From Planctomycetaceae bacterium (GTDB lineage: Bacteria; Planctomycetota; Phycisphaerae; Phycisphaerales; Zrk34): DNA of 35,484 nucleotides. Positions 15,449-25,100 of the stretch are shown here, piece after piece. Both the position numbers and the translations under genes were made by a program. Within the stretch, counting starts at the first letter, position 1, and the number at the start of each line of letters is the position of its first letter. The notes under the pieces were generated by a model, which saw only the letters and a program-made list of their open reading frames with translations, was not told the origin of the DNA and did not search any database. The stretch lies in assembly GCA_002685935.1 (NCBI GenBank), contig NYZD01000097.1:1-35484 (forward strand), given 5' to 3'.

Positions 15449-18400
15449 TGCGCCCCACGCGCCTTCATCTGCATAGGCCGGCACTGCTGTGGACGCTGAT
15501 CCTCTGGGTCTTCGCGATCGCGGCTGTGGCGCAGGTCGGCTTCCCCGGCAGCAATGAAGCGGCGCGGCTTGATCCGAACGATGCCGTCGGCAACGCCAAC
15601 GCCCCGTCACCGTTCGGCATTCTCACCAGCGAACGATGGGCCTACGGCGCAACCTATACCCGACAGAATCTGACCCCCGTCGCCAATCCCCATCCGGCGC
15701 CCGAACCCAACCCGCGCCGGGATCACCCCTTCGATGTCACGATCAACCCGCAGGGCACCAAGGTCTATGTCGCCCTCCAGGGATCGGAACTGCACCCGGG
15801 CAATGAAGTGTCGGTTTACGACGTGGTCAGCGATCGTGTCGTCGAACGCATCCTGCTCAAACCCAATAGCGAAACCGGACCCGCCGGGCTCAGTCCCTAT
15901 CGACTGCAGATGCATCCCGCCGGCCGCTACCTGTGGGTCACCAATCGCTTCTCCAACTTCATCAGCGTGATCGACACGCACATCGACGCCGTCATCAGCG
16001 AGATCCCCACCGACTTCTACTGTCAGGGCATCACGTTCGCCAAAGACGGACGCACCGCGTACGTCAGCAATCGTTATCTCGACCAGGTGTTCATCATCGA
16101 CATCGACATCGATGCCGCGCAGTTCAGCGCCGCCATGCGCGTCCTCGGCGGGGTCGATGACAAAGCGTTCTTCGGTGACGGTGTGGATGGGGGCATCCAT
16201 CGCGTCCTGATCAACAGTTGTGGCGCCGGCGCGTGTCATGACAATCAGCGCGGTGGGCTGGTCACCAGCGACGATGCCATGGCCAGCTTCCGTTCCGTGC
16301 TCGACCACATCACGCCCGGGGACGCCAAGAACAGCCGCCTGCTCCGCTCAACCATACGCACCCGTTACGGCGGATATGCCGACATCACCCCCAAGTATCA
16401 GAGCCACAACTACGGCACCGTCGTCTTCCAAAGACCCGATGACGACCCCGACTACCAGAAGATCGCCAATTGGATCAACGCCGGCGGCCCGGGGCCCGGC
16501 ATCCCCGTCGGCAACTTGCGCAGCAAGCCCAAGCTCAGCGCCCTGTCCACCGACGGACGCTACCTCTTCGTCGGCAACACCGGCACGCAGGACGTGTCCA
16601 TCATCGATCTGCAACTCGGCAAAGAGATCGGCGGCATCTACATCCAGAACGTCGTCAACGATATCCACATCTATCACGCGCCCCAAACCGATCGTGACTA
16701 TCTGTTGATCACCACCGAGGGCATCGGCTTCGGTACCGTCAAGGAGCGCGTACCCTACACCGGTGAATCTTGGGATCGATCGAACGTCGGCGCGCAATAC
16801 TCGCTGTGGCGGGATACCAACACGATGCAGCGCCTGCCGCGCGACCAGCAGACCGTGCTTGGCCCGTTCGATGCCGTCGACGGCACGTTCGAGATCAAGT
16901 TCCGGGATATCCAAAACGACCTGCTGTTCATCGACGTCGGTGCATTGGATATGCCTAGGCAGGTCGAGGATCGCGGCCTCGAATACTTGCTCGTCGCCAA
17001 TCGCTACGAGGCCCATCGCGCGTGGGTGCGCTACACGTCCGATACCGCCGAGGCCACCTACGGCGACATCAAAGGCGAGTTCCCCCCCGATCTCCAACGC
17101 GTCGTGGGCGCCTTCCCCGAAAAGATGGTGATTGTCGGCGATCGCATGTTCGTCACCATGCAATGCAGCAATCAGGTACAGGAATGGCGGATTAACCCAA
17201 CCGCGCGCGAGCCCAGCGATTTCCTTATGCCCGTCGCCGTCTATGAGACAGGCTTCCAGCCCATCGGCATCGCCGCCGGCCCGCCGCGCACACCCGCCCA
17301 GGACATGCTCTTTGTCGCCAACTTCCTCAGTGGGTCGATCTCGGTGATCGATACCACGACCAACACCTCCCGTCAGGTCATCGTCGATCCATCCGTCGAG
17401 CAACTGCCCGTCCCCGCGACCAACGCCGAGCGCGGGGAAATCCTCGCCCACACCGCCCTATTCTCCTCAGACCAGGACACCTCCTGTTTCCACTGCCACT
17501 ACCTCGACATGTCCGACGGCCGGCCGTGGGGCGTCAGCCAGGTGCTCGGCCAGGAGTTCCTTGACCTCGAGACCGAGCAAGGCCACCTGACCATCGGCGG
17601 AACGATGAGCGTCCCCCAGATGCGCGGCCTGTTCGCGATTCAGCCCTTCTTCTTTGAAGGCGTCATCTCCGGTTACGAGCCCCGCTCCATGATCATGGAA
17701 CACTGCCCGTCCGACGATTTCGCCGCCCCCAATCCCCACGGTGACTTCACCCACATCGGCGCGCAGTACGTCGTCGAGGGCATCGACGATCTGCAGTCAA
17801 AAATGGAAACCGAGGTCCAATACGACTCGTCAAATGAAGAGCGGCGAGACGAGATGTTCCGCCAGATGTCCATGCGCCTGTTCGGCAAGGCGTTCAAACT
17901 AAGGGACTTCCAGCGGCTCGTTGGTGAGTGGCAGATGCATGAACCGCGCCTGCTGCCCAATCCGTTCGACCCCGCCAGCGTGTCCGTCGCACGCGGCAAA
18001 CTCCTGTTCGAAGACCCCCAGGTCGGCTGCGTGTCCTGTCATCCGCCCCCGCACTTCGCCAAGAAAGACTTCCCCGACGTCAAGAACCAGGCGATCCCCG
18101 CCCAGGTGATGTTCACCGTGCGCGACGGCGCGTTCACGCTCATGAGCAAGAACCGCGAGGATTACATCAACGATGTCCGACGCGACCTCGAGCCGTGGGA
18201 TGTCGGCCGCGCCGAAGAGCAGCAGGGCAAATTCACCGTCTTCCCGCTGCGTGGAATCTGGGATCGCCCCCCGACCTTCCTCCACAGCGGCATGGCCCGC
18301 AACATCAGGGAGATCCTCTGCATGCCCGGGCATCCGGCCCTGAGGCATTTCAAGTATGAACCCCTGATCGGCGGAGTCCCCGAGCGCCCGGGCCGTAGCG

Positions 18401-18567
18401 AAGTCGGCTTCAACATGACGATGGTCGCGCCAACCCGCGAACCCAAGAAGGTGCAGTTGCACCTCCAGTCCGGCGCTCGCATCGGCTTCGACACTCATGG
18501 TGGAACCGCGCAGCTCCGACGCCAACAGGTCGATGACTTGGTCAATTTCCTCAACTCGATTGAATGA
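15448..18567 (+). CDS. Large exported propeller-cytochrome fusion with three haem motifs
   Basis: The 1039-residue product has a clear signal peptide (hydrophobic about residues 13-28, ending AVAQ). Propeller blades at about residues 90-240 are interrupted by a small cytochrome domain with a CX4CH motif (C258-H264) and a WINAGG end at about 345, after which propeller blades resume (about 355-660). A C-terminal region carries CFHCH (C680-H684) and CVSCH (C861-H865) and ends with a block resembling di-haem peroxidase C-termini (FPLRGIWDRPPTFLHSG). It is probably periplasmic and the main catalytic or docking partner in the operon. It shares the propeller-plus-cytochrome plan with the preceding gene but is much larger. 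AGGAG lies six bases before ATG 15448, and the stop overlaps the next start by four bases. Substrate unknown. Confidence 0.82.
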   Translation: MRPTRLHLHRPALLWTLILWVFAIAAVAQVGFPGSNEAARLDPNDAVGNANAPSPFGILTSERWAYGATYTRQNLTPVANPHPAPEPNPRRDHPFDVTINPQGTKVYVALQGSELHPGNEVSVYDVVSDRVVERILLKPNSETGPAGLSPYRLQMHPAGRYLWVTNRFSNFISVIDTHIDAVISEIPTDFYCQGITFAKDGRTAYVSNRYLDQVFIIDIDIDAAQFSAAMRVLGGVDDKAFFGDGVDGGIHRVLINSCGAGACHDNQRGGLVTSDDAMASFRSVLDHITPGDAKNSRLLRSTIRTRYGGYADITPKYQSHNYGTVVFQRPDDDPDYQKIANWINAGGPGPGIPVGNLRSKPKLSALSTDGRYLFVGNTGTQDVSIIDLQLGKEIGGIYIQNVVNDIHIYHAPQTDRDYLLITTEGIGFGTVKERVPYTGESWDRSNVGAQYSLWRDTNTMQRLPRDQQTVLGPFDAVDGTFEIKFRDIQNDLLFIDVGALDMPRQVEDRGLEYLLVANRYEAHRAWVRYTSDTAEATYGDIKGEFPPDLQRVVGAFPEKMVIVGDRMFVTMQCSNQVQEWRINPTAREPSDFLMPVAVYETGFQPIGIAAGPPRTPAQDMLFVANFLSGSISVIDTTTNTSRQVIVDPSVEQLPVPATNAERGEILAHTALFSSDQDTSCFHCHYLDMSDGRPWGVSQVLGQEFLDLETEQGHLTIGGTMSVPQMRGLFAIQPFFFEGVISGYEPRSMIMEHCPSDDFAAPNPHGDFTHIGAQYVVEGIDDLQSKMETEVQYDSSNEERRDEMFRQMSMRLFGKAFKLRDFQRLVGEWQMHEPRLLPNPFDPASVSVARGKLLFEDPQVGCVSCHPPPHFAKKDFPDVKNQAIPAQVMFTVRDGAFTLMSKNREDYINDVRRDLEPWDVGRAEEQQGKFTVFPLRGIWDRPPTFLHSGMARNIREILCMPGHPALRHFKYEPLIGGVPERPGRSEVGFNMTMVAPTREPKKVQLHLQSGARIGFDTHGGTAQLRRQQVDDLVNFLNSIE

Positions 18568-19625
18568 TGATGAAACGGCAAAGACGACTAACAATGCTGC
18601 TGACCGCGGGGTGCCTCGGCGTCGCCGCTGCGACCGTCTGGCTCACCCATCGCAGTAGTGCCGACGAGCCGGGGATCACCAGTGATCCCGCGGCCGACGC
18701 GCGCACCATCATCCACGCCAAAGACGGTTCCGAAATGATCGTGATCCCCGCCACGCAGTTCGTGCGCGGCACCAACGAATCTCACCCCGACTTACCCGAC
18801 AAGCCCTTGGGCGACAAGCCGTTGCGCCCCTACGAGGTACTGCTGACCCGGGCCGACGCCGCATGGCGGCATGCCGACGAGCGACCCCAACGCACCGTCA
18901 GTCTGTCGTCCTTCGCGATCGACAAGTACGAAGTCACCAACGCCCAGTATCGCCGCTTCCTCGATGACGTCGCCGCCAACGGAGACGAACGTTACCGCCA
19001 TCCCGATCAGCCCAGCGACAAGGATCACACCCCTCGCTACTGGCGCCAGTACAACCCCTTGCTCGCCCACGCCAATTACCGCCGCATCGTGCCGTTCCAC
19101 CAATACACCTTCAGCGATGACGACAAACCCGTCGTCGGCGTCGACTGGTTCGATGCCTACGCCTATGCCAAATGGGCCGGCAAACGACTCCCCACCGAAG
19201 CCGAGTGGGAACTCGCCGCCCGCGGAACCGATGGTCGTCGCTGGCCCTGGGGCAACGATTGGCAGTGGGGACTGTGCAACACCGGCGGCGAGAAGAAGGG
19301 ACTGGACGTCAGCGCGACGGGCCGAGAAAAAGACGGCTACATTTACGCCGCGCCCGTGGGATCCTATCCCGCCGGCAACAGCCCCTTCGGGTGCGCCGAC
19401 ATGGCCGGCAACGTCTCAGAATGGTGCGCCGACTGGTATCAAAATGATTACTACCAACGCGCGCCGCAGCACGATCCCCCCGGACCGGCCACCGGCGACG
19501 CCCGCGTCATCCGCGGCGGCAGTTCGCAGCGCGCCGCCAACAGCGTCCGCTGCGCCAAACGTGCGTTCTATGAACCGGAATTCAGAAACTTCACCCTCGG
19601 CTTCCGTTGTGCGAAGGACCAGTAG
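18564..19625 (+). CDS. SUMF1/FGE-fold protein lacking sulfatase-activating cysteines
   Basis: The 353-residue protein has an N-terminal hydrophobic signal or anchor (about residues 9-27) and a full SUMF1 domain: MIVIPATQFVRGTNES, FAIDKYEVTNAQYRRFL, KRLPTEAEWELAARG, ADMAGNVSEWCADWY and a final RVIRGGSS...FTLGFRCAKD block. True formylglycine-generating enzymes carry two catalytic cysteines shortly after the RGGS motif; here that segment reads SSQRAANSVRCAKR, so the canonical pair is absent. It is therefore unlikely to activate sulfatases, and no sulfatase is in the window. The fold is also used for ligand binding and non-haem iron enzymes. It overlaps the upstream cytochrome gene by four bases and precedes a second SUMF1 gene by three, so it belongs to the redox operon. 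Confidence 0.82.
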   Translation: MMMKRQRRLTMLLTAGCLGVAAATVWLTHRSSADEPGITSDPAADARTIIHAKDGSEMIVIPATQFVRGTNESHPDLPDKPLGDKPLRPYEVLLTRADAAWRHADERPQRTVSLSSFAIDKYEVTNAQYRRFLDDVAANGDERYRHPDQPSDKDHTPRYWRQYNPLLAHANYRRIVPFHQYTFSDDDKPVVGVDWFDAYAYAKWAGKRLPTEAEWELAARGTDGRRWPWGNDWQWGLCNTGGEKKGLDVSATGREKDGYIYAAPVGSYPAGNSPFGCADMAGNVSEWCADWYQNDYYQRAPQHDPPGPATGDARVIRGGSSQRAANSVRCAKRAFYEPEFRNFTLGFRCAKDQ

Positions 19626-19628
19626 GCC

Positions 19629-20792
19629 ATGTATTTTGCGATCTTCTCAATCTTGATCGCGGTCACACCGCCGCCGCCCGCGACGGCCGGTCCGCCCGAT
19701 GGCATGGTCCTCGTGCCCGGCGCCACGTTCACCATGGGCCTCGACGACGGCAATTTCGATGAGCGGCCGGCCCATCAGGTACACATCTCTGCCTTCTACA
19801 TGGATCGCCACGAGGTGACCAACGCACAGTTCGCCCACTTCGTGCGCCAAAGCAACAGCCACGACACCATCGAAGGCGCGTGGTTCCGTTTCTGCGTCGA
19901 GGGCGCCGTCGACCTGATCGCTCACTACGAAGCCCGCCACGGCACAACGTTCAACGCGTTCTCCGTGACAGAAACCGATGACCTGCAACAGCAACGGCTC
20001 CGCCGCGTCGATGCCGCCCGTTGGAACGCAGCCATCAAAGCGTTGCGCCACATGGTCGACGAACGCGAGCCGCTCGCCAACGAAACCCGGATCACTGAGA
20101 TTGCTTCAACCGATGCCGTGCGGAATCTCATCAAAACCCAGGCAGAAATGCCGGTTCGCAACGTCACGTGGCACGATGCCGCCGCCTACGCGCGCTGGGC
20201 CGGCAAGCGGCTGCCCACCGAAGCCGAATGGGAACTCGCCGCCCGCGGCGCCGATCAGCGCCTGTACCCCTGGGGCAACAACTGGATGCCCGAGCGTTGC
20301 CGTGCGAGCGTCGATCCCCCGCAGTCCACGATCTTTGATCCCTACGCCCCCCCATCGCCCACGACCCAAAGCGGACCCGTGCCCGTCGGCAGCTATCCCG
20401 ACGGCGCCAGCCCGTTTGGCTGTCTCGATATGGCCGGAAACGTCTGGGAATGGACCGCGGACTGGTACGGAGAACGGTACTACACTCAAGTAGACGATGC
20501 CCGCGATCCCCTCGGACCCAAAGGCCTCAAGGACGGGCGATTGCCCGACCCCTATTCTGAAGATGCGCTGCTGAGCAAGGCCGAGCAGGGACGCTCAAAC
20601 AATACAAGAAAAGTGATTCGCGGCGGCGGCTGGTCTGGGCCTTCGAACCTGTCGCCCTTCAACATGCGAACCACACGGAGACTGTGGAGCAACCCCAATT
20701 ATTGGCACGCGGATGTCGGATTCCGATGCGCCAGGGATATTAAGAGGAGATTGCAGGATGCTGAACCGAGCAATCCACGCAAAGACGAATAG
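19629..20792 (+). CDS. Second exported SUMF1/FGE-fold protein
   Basis: The 387-residue protein has a signal peptide (IFSILIAVTPPPPATAG) followed at once by the SUMF1 start MVLVPGATFTMG. Family blocks are FYMDRHEVTNAQFAHFV, an insertion of about 90 residues, then VTWHDAAAYARWAGKRLPT, LDMAGNVWEWTADWYG and KVIRGGGW...YWHADVGFRCARD. As in the preceding paralogue, the segment after RGGG has no cysteine pair, so formylglycine synthesis is not expected. It starts three bases after the previous stop and is probably a tandem duplicate that diverged through the insert. Its 3' end overlaps the Rid-family gene if that gene starts at 20758. It probably acts in the periplasm with the cytochromes. Confidence 0.8.
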   Translation: MYFAIFSILIAVTPPPPATAGPPDGMVLVPGATFTMGLDDGNFDERPAHQVHISAFYMDRHEVTNAQFAHFVRQSNSHDTIEGAWFRFCVEGAVDLIAHYEARHGTTFNAFSVTETDDLQQQRLRRVDAARWNAAIKALRHMVDEREPLANETRITEIASTDAVRNLIKTQAEMPVRNVTWHDAAAYARWAGKRLPTEAEWELAARGADQRLYPWGNNWMPERCRASVDPPQSTIFDPYAPPSPTTQSGPVPVGSYPDGASPFGCLDMAGNVWEWTADWYGERYYTQVDDARDPLGPKGLKDGRLPDPYSEDALLSKAEQGRSNNTRKVIRGGGWSGPSNLSPFNMRTTRRLWSNPNYWHADVGFRCARDIKRRLQDAEPSNPRKDE

Positions 20793-21936
20793 TGCCATGT
20801 CCGTGCGCACTTTGGCAAGAAACTCGTTCACCGACTGCTGCATCACCGGCACGATCGAACGCTATATCTCGACATCGCAGCCGATCGAGGCGATGTACGC
20901 CGATGCTGCGCGCATTCTCGCCGAGCATTCCATCCAGCCGATTCAGGAGAAGATCTACGCGCATCGTCGAGTCAGAGAACACGCGCTCGACGTGCGCAAA
21001 AAGGCCTTCCTTGCCAACGGCCTCGACCCGGCGTTGCCCGTCACCTTTGTCGACGGCAAACCCCTGGTCGACCAGCCGATCGCCGGACTGCAGATCTGGG
21101 GCATCGTCCCCCACGATCCGATCGCCTCCGATGTCGCCACCGTCGAATGTGGCAACGGCTGGACCGGACGCATGTGGACCGTCAACGGATCACGCATGCT
21201 CTACCTCCCCGCCCTTGCCGGCACGCGCAAAGACGGCCAGGTCGCCCTGAGCACCACCGAACAGGCCCAGCGCATGTTCGACAACGCCAACCAGGCCCTC
21301 GAGAGCCTCGGATTCTCCTATCAGCAGGTCGTTCGCACCTGGATCTATCTCGCCCGGATTCTCGATTGGTACGGCGAGTTCAACCGCGTGCGCACGCTCC
21401 ACCACGCCAACGTCGGCATCGGCCGGGATCTGGAATCCTCAACCTTCCCCGCCAGCACCGGCATCCAGGGACGATCGCTCGATTATGAATGCTTCATGGA
21501 CGTGCTCGCCGTCGATCCCGCCCCGGCCACCTCCGTCGCCGTCGACTCCATACGCAACAGTTCACATCAGGGCCAGGCCTTCGCGTACGGCTCGGCGTTT
21601 TCGCGCGGCGTGACGCTTGCCCTCGAGGAACGAAAGACCGTCTTCATCTCCGGCACCGCCAGCATCGATGCCGAAGGACGCACCATGCATCTGGACGACC
21701 CCGGATGCCAATGCCTCGAAACCTTGCAGGCCGTCGCCGCCGTCCTCGAGGATCAGGGCGGCAGCTTGGAGGACATCTGCACCGCCGCGATATTCTTCAA
21801 GGACCAGGAAACCTACCAGGCCTACCAGCGGCTTGTCCGCCAGCTCTGCCTGCCGCAGTTCCCCACCATCTGCGTGCGCGCCGATGTGTGTCGACCTGAA
21901 CTGCTCTGTGAGATCGAGCCCGTGGCATTCATCTGA
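20758..21936 (+). CDS. Two-domain Rid/YjgF-superfamily protein, chorismatase-like architecture
   Basis: The 392-residue protein has two Rid-type halves. The first (about residues 110-250) includes AQRMFDNANQALESLGFSYQQVVRTWIYL; the second (about 265-392) includes SAFSRG, TVFISGTASIDAEGRTMH, a helix ETLQAVAAVLEDQGG, and CEIEPVAFI at the C-terminus. The order of these blocks resembles the chorismatase family (FkbO/Hyg5/XanB2), which hydrolyses chorismate to hydroxybenzoate-type products; that comparison is from memory, and the active-site residues were not all checked. There is no signal peptide, so it should be cytoplasmic although the rest of the operon is exported. ATG 20758 has an AGAGGA site nine bases upstream but overlaps the previous gene by 35 bases; ATG 20797 after that stop is the alternative. 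It is the last gene of the operon. Confidence 0.66.
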   Translation: MLNRAIHAKTNSAMSVRTLARNSFTDCCITGTIERYISTSQPIEAMYADAARILAEHSIQPIQEKIYAHRRVREHALDVRKKAFLANGLDPALPVTFVDGKPLVDQPIAGLQIWGIVPHDPIASDVATVECGNGWTGRMWTVNGSRMLYLPALAGTRKDGQVALSTTEQAQRMFDNANQALESLGFSYQQVVRTWIYLARILDWYGEFNRVRTLHHANVGIGRDLESSTFPASTGIQGRSLDYECFMDVLAVDPAPATSVAVDSIRNSSHQGQAFAYGSAFSRGVTLALEERKTVFISGTASIDAEGRTMHLDDPGCQCLETLQAVAAVLEDQGGSLEDICTAAIFFKDQETYQAYQRLVRQLCLPQFPTICVRADVCRPELLCEIEPVAFI

Positions 21937-21938
21937 TC

Positions 21939-21972
21939 CCGGCCGCTGCAATTCTTCCCCCGAGGCGGCCGG
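21939..21972 (+). terminator. Strong hairpin right after the redox operon
   Basis: Eight-base arms CCGGCCGC (21939-21946) and GCGGCCGG (21965-21972) with an 18-base loop begin two bases after the last stop. There is no U-tract, so it may be a factor-assisted terminator or a 3'-end stabiliser. The rest of 21937-22113, up to the convergent FG-GAP gene, shows nothing else. Confidence 0.42.
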
Positions 21973-22113
21973 ACGTTGATCGCACGCCCACGCAAAGATG
22001 GCGCGCGTCTCCGGTGGCATCGCACCCGGTCCCGCTGACGGACCAGCGTCAACCGCGCACCTGCAACCCCTCCCGTCAATTCAGCAGGCTCATCAAATAT
22101 CCCGGCGGCGCGC

Positions 22114-25100
22114 TCACCGACGCGCCGCTGCAGCGCCCGGCTGAACCCGCCGTGCCCGCTTGTCCCCGATCTGAATCGTGTAGTCGTTGCCGGGCTTCAG
22201 CCCGGTGAACTGCTGCGTGTCGCCGTTCGGCCAGAACACCGTCAGGTTCGCCGCCTTCGCATCACCCACGCCGAAATGCTGCGTCTTCGGATGCGTCGAC
22301 AGATACCCCGACCCGCCCTGAATCTCGCGCGTCACCTGCAGCCCGTCCGCACCGGTCAGGATCAGACGGGCGCCGATCGCGTCGCGATTCACCTTCCGGC
22401 GCGGATCGCCGACCAGACGCACCGTCAGCCAGCCGTTGCCGTGTGCTTCGCTGTTGTTACGCAACACCAGCGCCGGGGCATGGAAGTTGTTCACCGCGAC
22501 GTCCAGATCGCCGTCATGATCGAAGTCGAGATACACAGCACTCCGCGAGTTCGCTCGAATGCCCGCGCCGCTTTCCGCCGTACGATTGATCAGCTTGCCG
22601 CCCTGATTGACAAAGAACACGTTCATCTCGCGATCGTGCGAGATGTAATGATGGATCGGCTTGTCACCGGCCCGGGCGATCGTCTGAAGCGTCGTGAAAT
22701 ACACGTTGTATTCGTTCGAGCCGTTCAGCACGTACAGGTCATCATCACCGTCGTTATCAAAATCCATGAACTCGGCGTCCCAGCCCCAGCCGATCGACAT
22801 CGTGCCGCGCTCAATGTTGTCACCCGGCTTGTAGCCCTGCAACTGTCCATTGCTCGATTGCGACATGTAAAGCATGCTCGCCTCTTTCACGATCATCCGC
22901 CCCAGCGCCTTGTAATTCAGGCTCATCGGCGTGTTGACGTGCGGCAACGCATACTTGCTGTCCTTGATGAACGTCGCGATGTTCGAGATGTAGATCTCGG
23001 GGAACCCGTCGCGGTTCAGGTCGGATATCCCCACGTTCATCGAGTGATAAGCGAGATCCACCCCGTATCGGGTCGCGTAATTCTCGAATGTCCCATCGCC
23101 CATGTTCCGCAGGAACGAATTGCACCCGAAGTCGTTCGCGACGACCAGATCCTGTCGCCCGTCCCGATCGAAATCGACGTGCGACACCGCCTGCGTCCAC
23201 CCCGTTTCCGCCGTGCCGCTTCCCTCGGTCACGTCCTCGAATCGCATCCCGCCGACGTTGCGGAACAACCGATTCGCCAGCGCGTTGGTGTTGTTCCGCA
23301 CCAGCGTCGGCGTCGCCCCCGTCAGGTACGACCCGAAATAGCCAATGTAAACATCCAGCCGCCCATCGTTGTCAAAATCAAACGCCGTGGCCGGCCCGCC
23401 GATCATGTCCGCTCCGCCCAGCCCGCACGATTCGGTCACGTCCTCGAACCGCGCGCCGCCCGTCCCGCGAAACAGACGATGGTTGTCATTGGTCAGGCTC
23501 ACCAGCACGTCCTGAATGCCATCGTTGTCAAAGTCCGCGATGATCGGCTGACGTGCCTCGCTGATCTCGTCCGAGGGGTTCGTCAGATTCAACCCCGATG
23601 CCGCCGTGGCATCGGTGAACCGGCCGCTGCCGTCGTTCAGCATCAGCGCCGCCCCGGCGCCGCCGACCAGCAGCAGGTCCATGTCGCCGTCGTTATCGAT
23701 ATCCTCAGACGCGATGCCGCTGCCGCTGAACGTCGGCAGCCCGCCCTTGTCGATCTTCGACGCGTCGCCCGTCCACTTCCGCCGGAAATCATTGAGCCAG
23801 TTGCTCGACCGATGCTCGTACGCCACGCCCGATGCCGCCGTCACATCGGTGAAATACACGTCGCCGGTGACCGGCACTTCCGCCGGCGTCGAGACGATCT
23901 TCGTGTCCGCCGGCGGCGGTGGCGGCGCCGCATGATCCGACATCGATCGCCGCTTGATCTCCGCCACCGCGAGTTCCAGGTGATGCGGTTCCAGTTGCCC
24001 CGAATCCTGACGCTCCCGCGCGATCTCACCGGCGATCCGAGGCAGTAACACCCCGTACTGACTGATGCCCTCGGCAACGATCTCCGCCGCGAACGGATCC
24101 AGATGCTGCTTCACATCGGGCATCCCCGCCAGCGCCGCCCGGATCCACATCCAGTGGAAACCGAAGTCGCGCAACGAATCACAGTCGTACGCCTCCAGCT
24201 TGATCCGTTCCCCTTCGCCCAGACGCGTGAACACATGGATGTCTTCAAAGTCATCCGTCCACTGCGGCAGCAGCGCCTCCAACGCCTCCTCGGCATCGCC
24301 GGGGTTGATCAGCGGACGCCCCGCCTTCTCGGCGCGGGCCGCGGCGTCGGAAATCAGATCGCGCGAAAATGCCGTCACCGCACTGTCATACACCCCCATC
24401 ACCCGCTGCTGGCCCCGGGCCAGAGGCGGCATCGGGTACCGCGCATAAAACTTCCCCATATTCCGGATCATCAACACCGTGCGCTTCCGAGGCGTGATGT
24501 CGTTGTATTTCTCGTACGATTCCAGCTTCTTCTTGATGATCTGCTGCACGATATCGGCCGCGCTGGCGCGCAATTCGGCGCTCGCCGGCTGCGTCCGCTT
24601 GGCTTCGGGAGCCTCGTCGTCGAACGACAGGTCCGCCGGCACCGCGCGACGCCATGCCGCATCCATCGCTGCCCCGGTGATCTGTGGCGCGCTGTCCGCC
24701 CGCGCCTGCCTGTCGGCCTCGATCAATACACTCAACGTCACCGTATCCAGCATTTCACGCAGGGCGTCCACCCCGCTGCTCTCGAGCGTCAGCGGGACCT
24801 CCCCGCCGTACACGAAAAAATCCTGCTGCACGCTCAACACCGCGCGCAGCGCATACGCGATCGACCCATACTGCTCAGCCCGCACCGGCGAGACCTTCAC
24901 GCCCAACCCCGTGCCGAACGTGACCAACTGCTCGGTCGTCTCCAGTTCCGTCGCCGTGAACACCCGATCGATCAGTGGCTGGACGTGCATCGCCGTCACG
25001 AACGGCTGGCCCGCGTCCACCGCACGCCGCGACGCCGCGATCCACAGTTTCTGCACCAGCTCTTTCTGGAGGTCGAATCGCACCTCGCGCGACTCGATCG

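Noticed and set aside
18564-20792. Formylglycine-generating enzymes for sulfatase activation
   Set aside because: Both lack the cysteine pair after the RGGS/RGGG turn, and no sulfatase gene is in the window.
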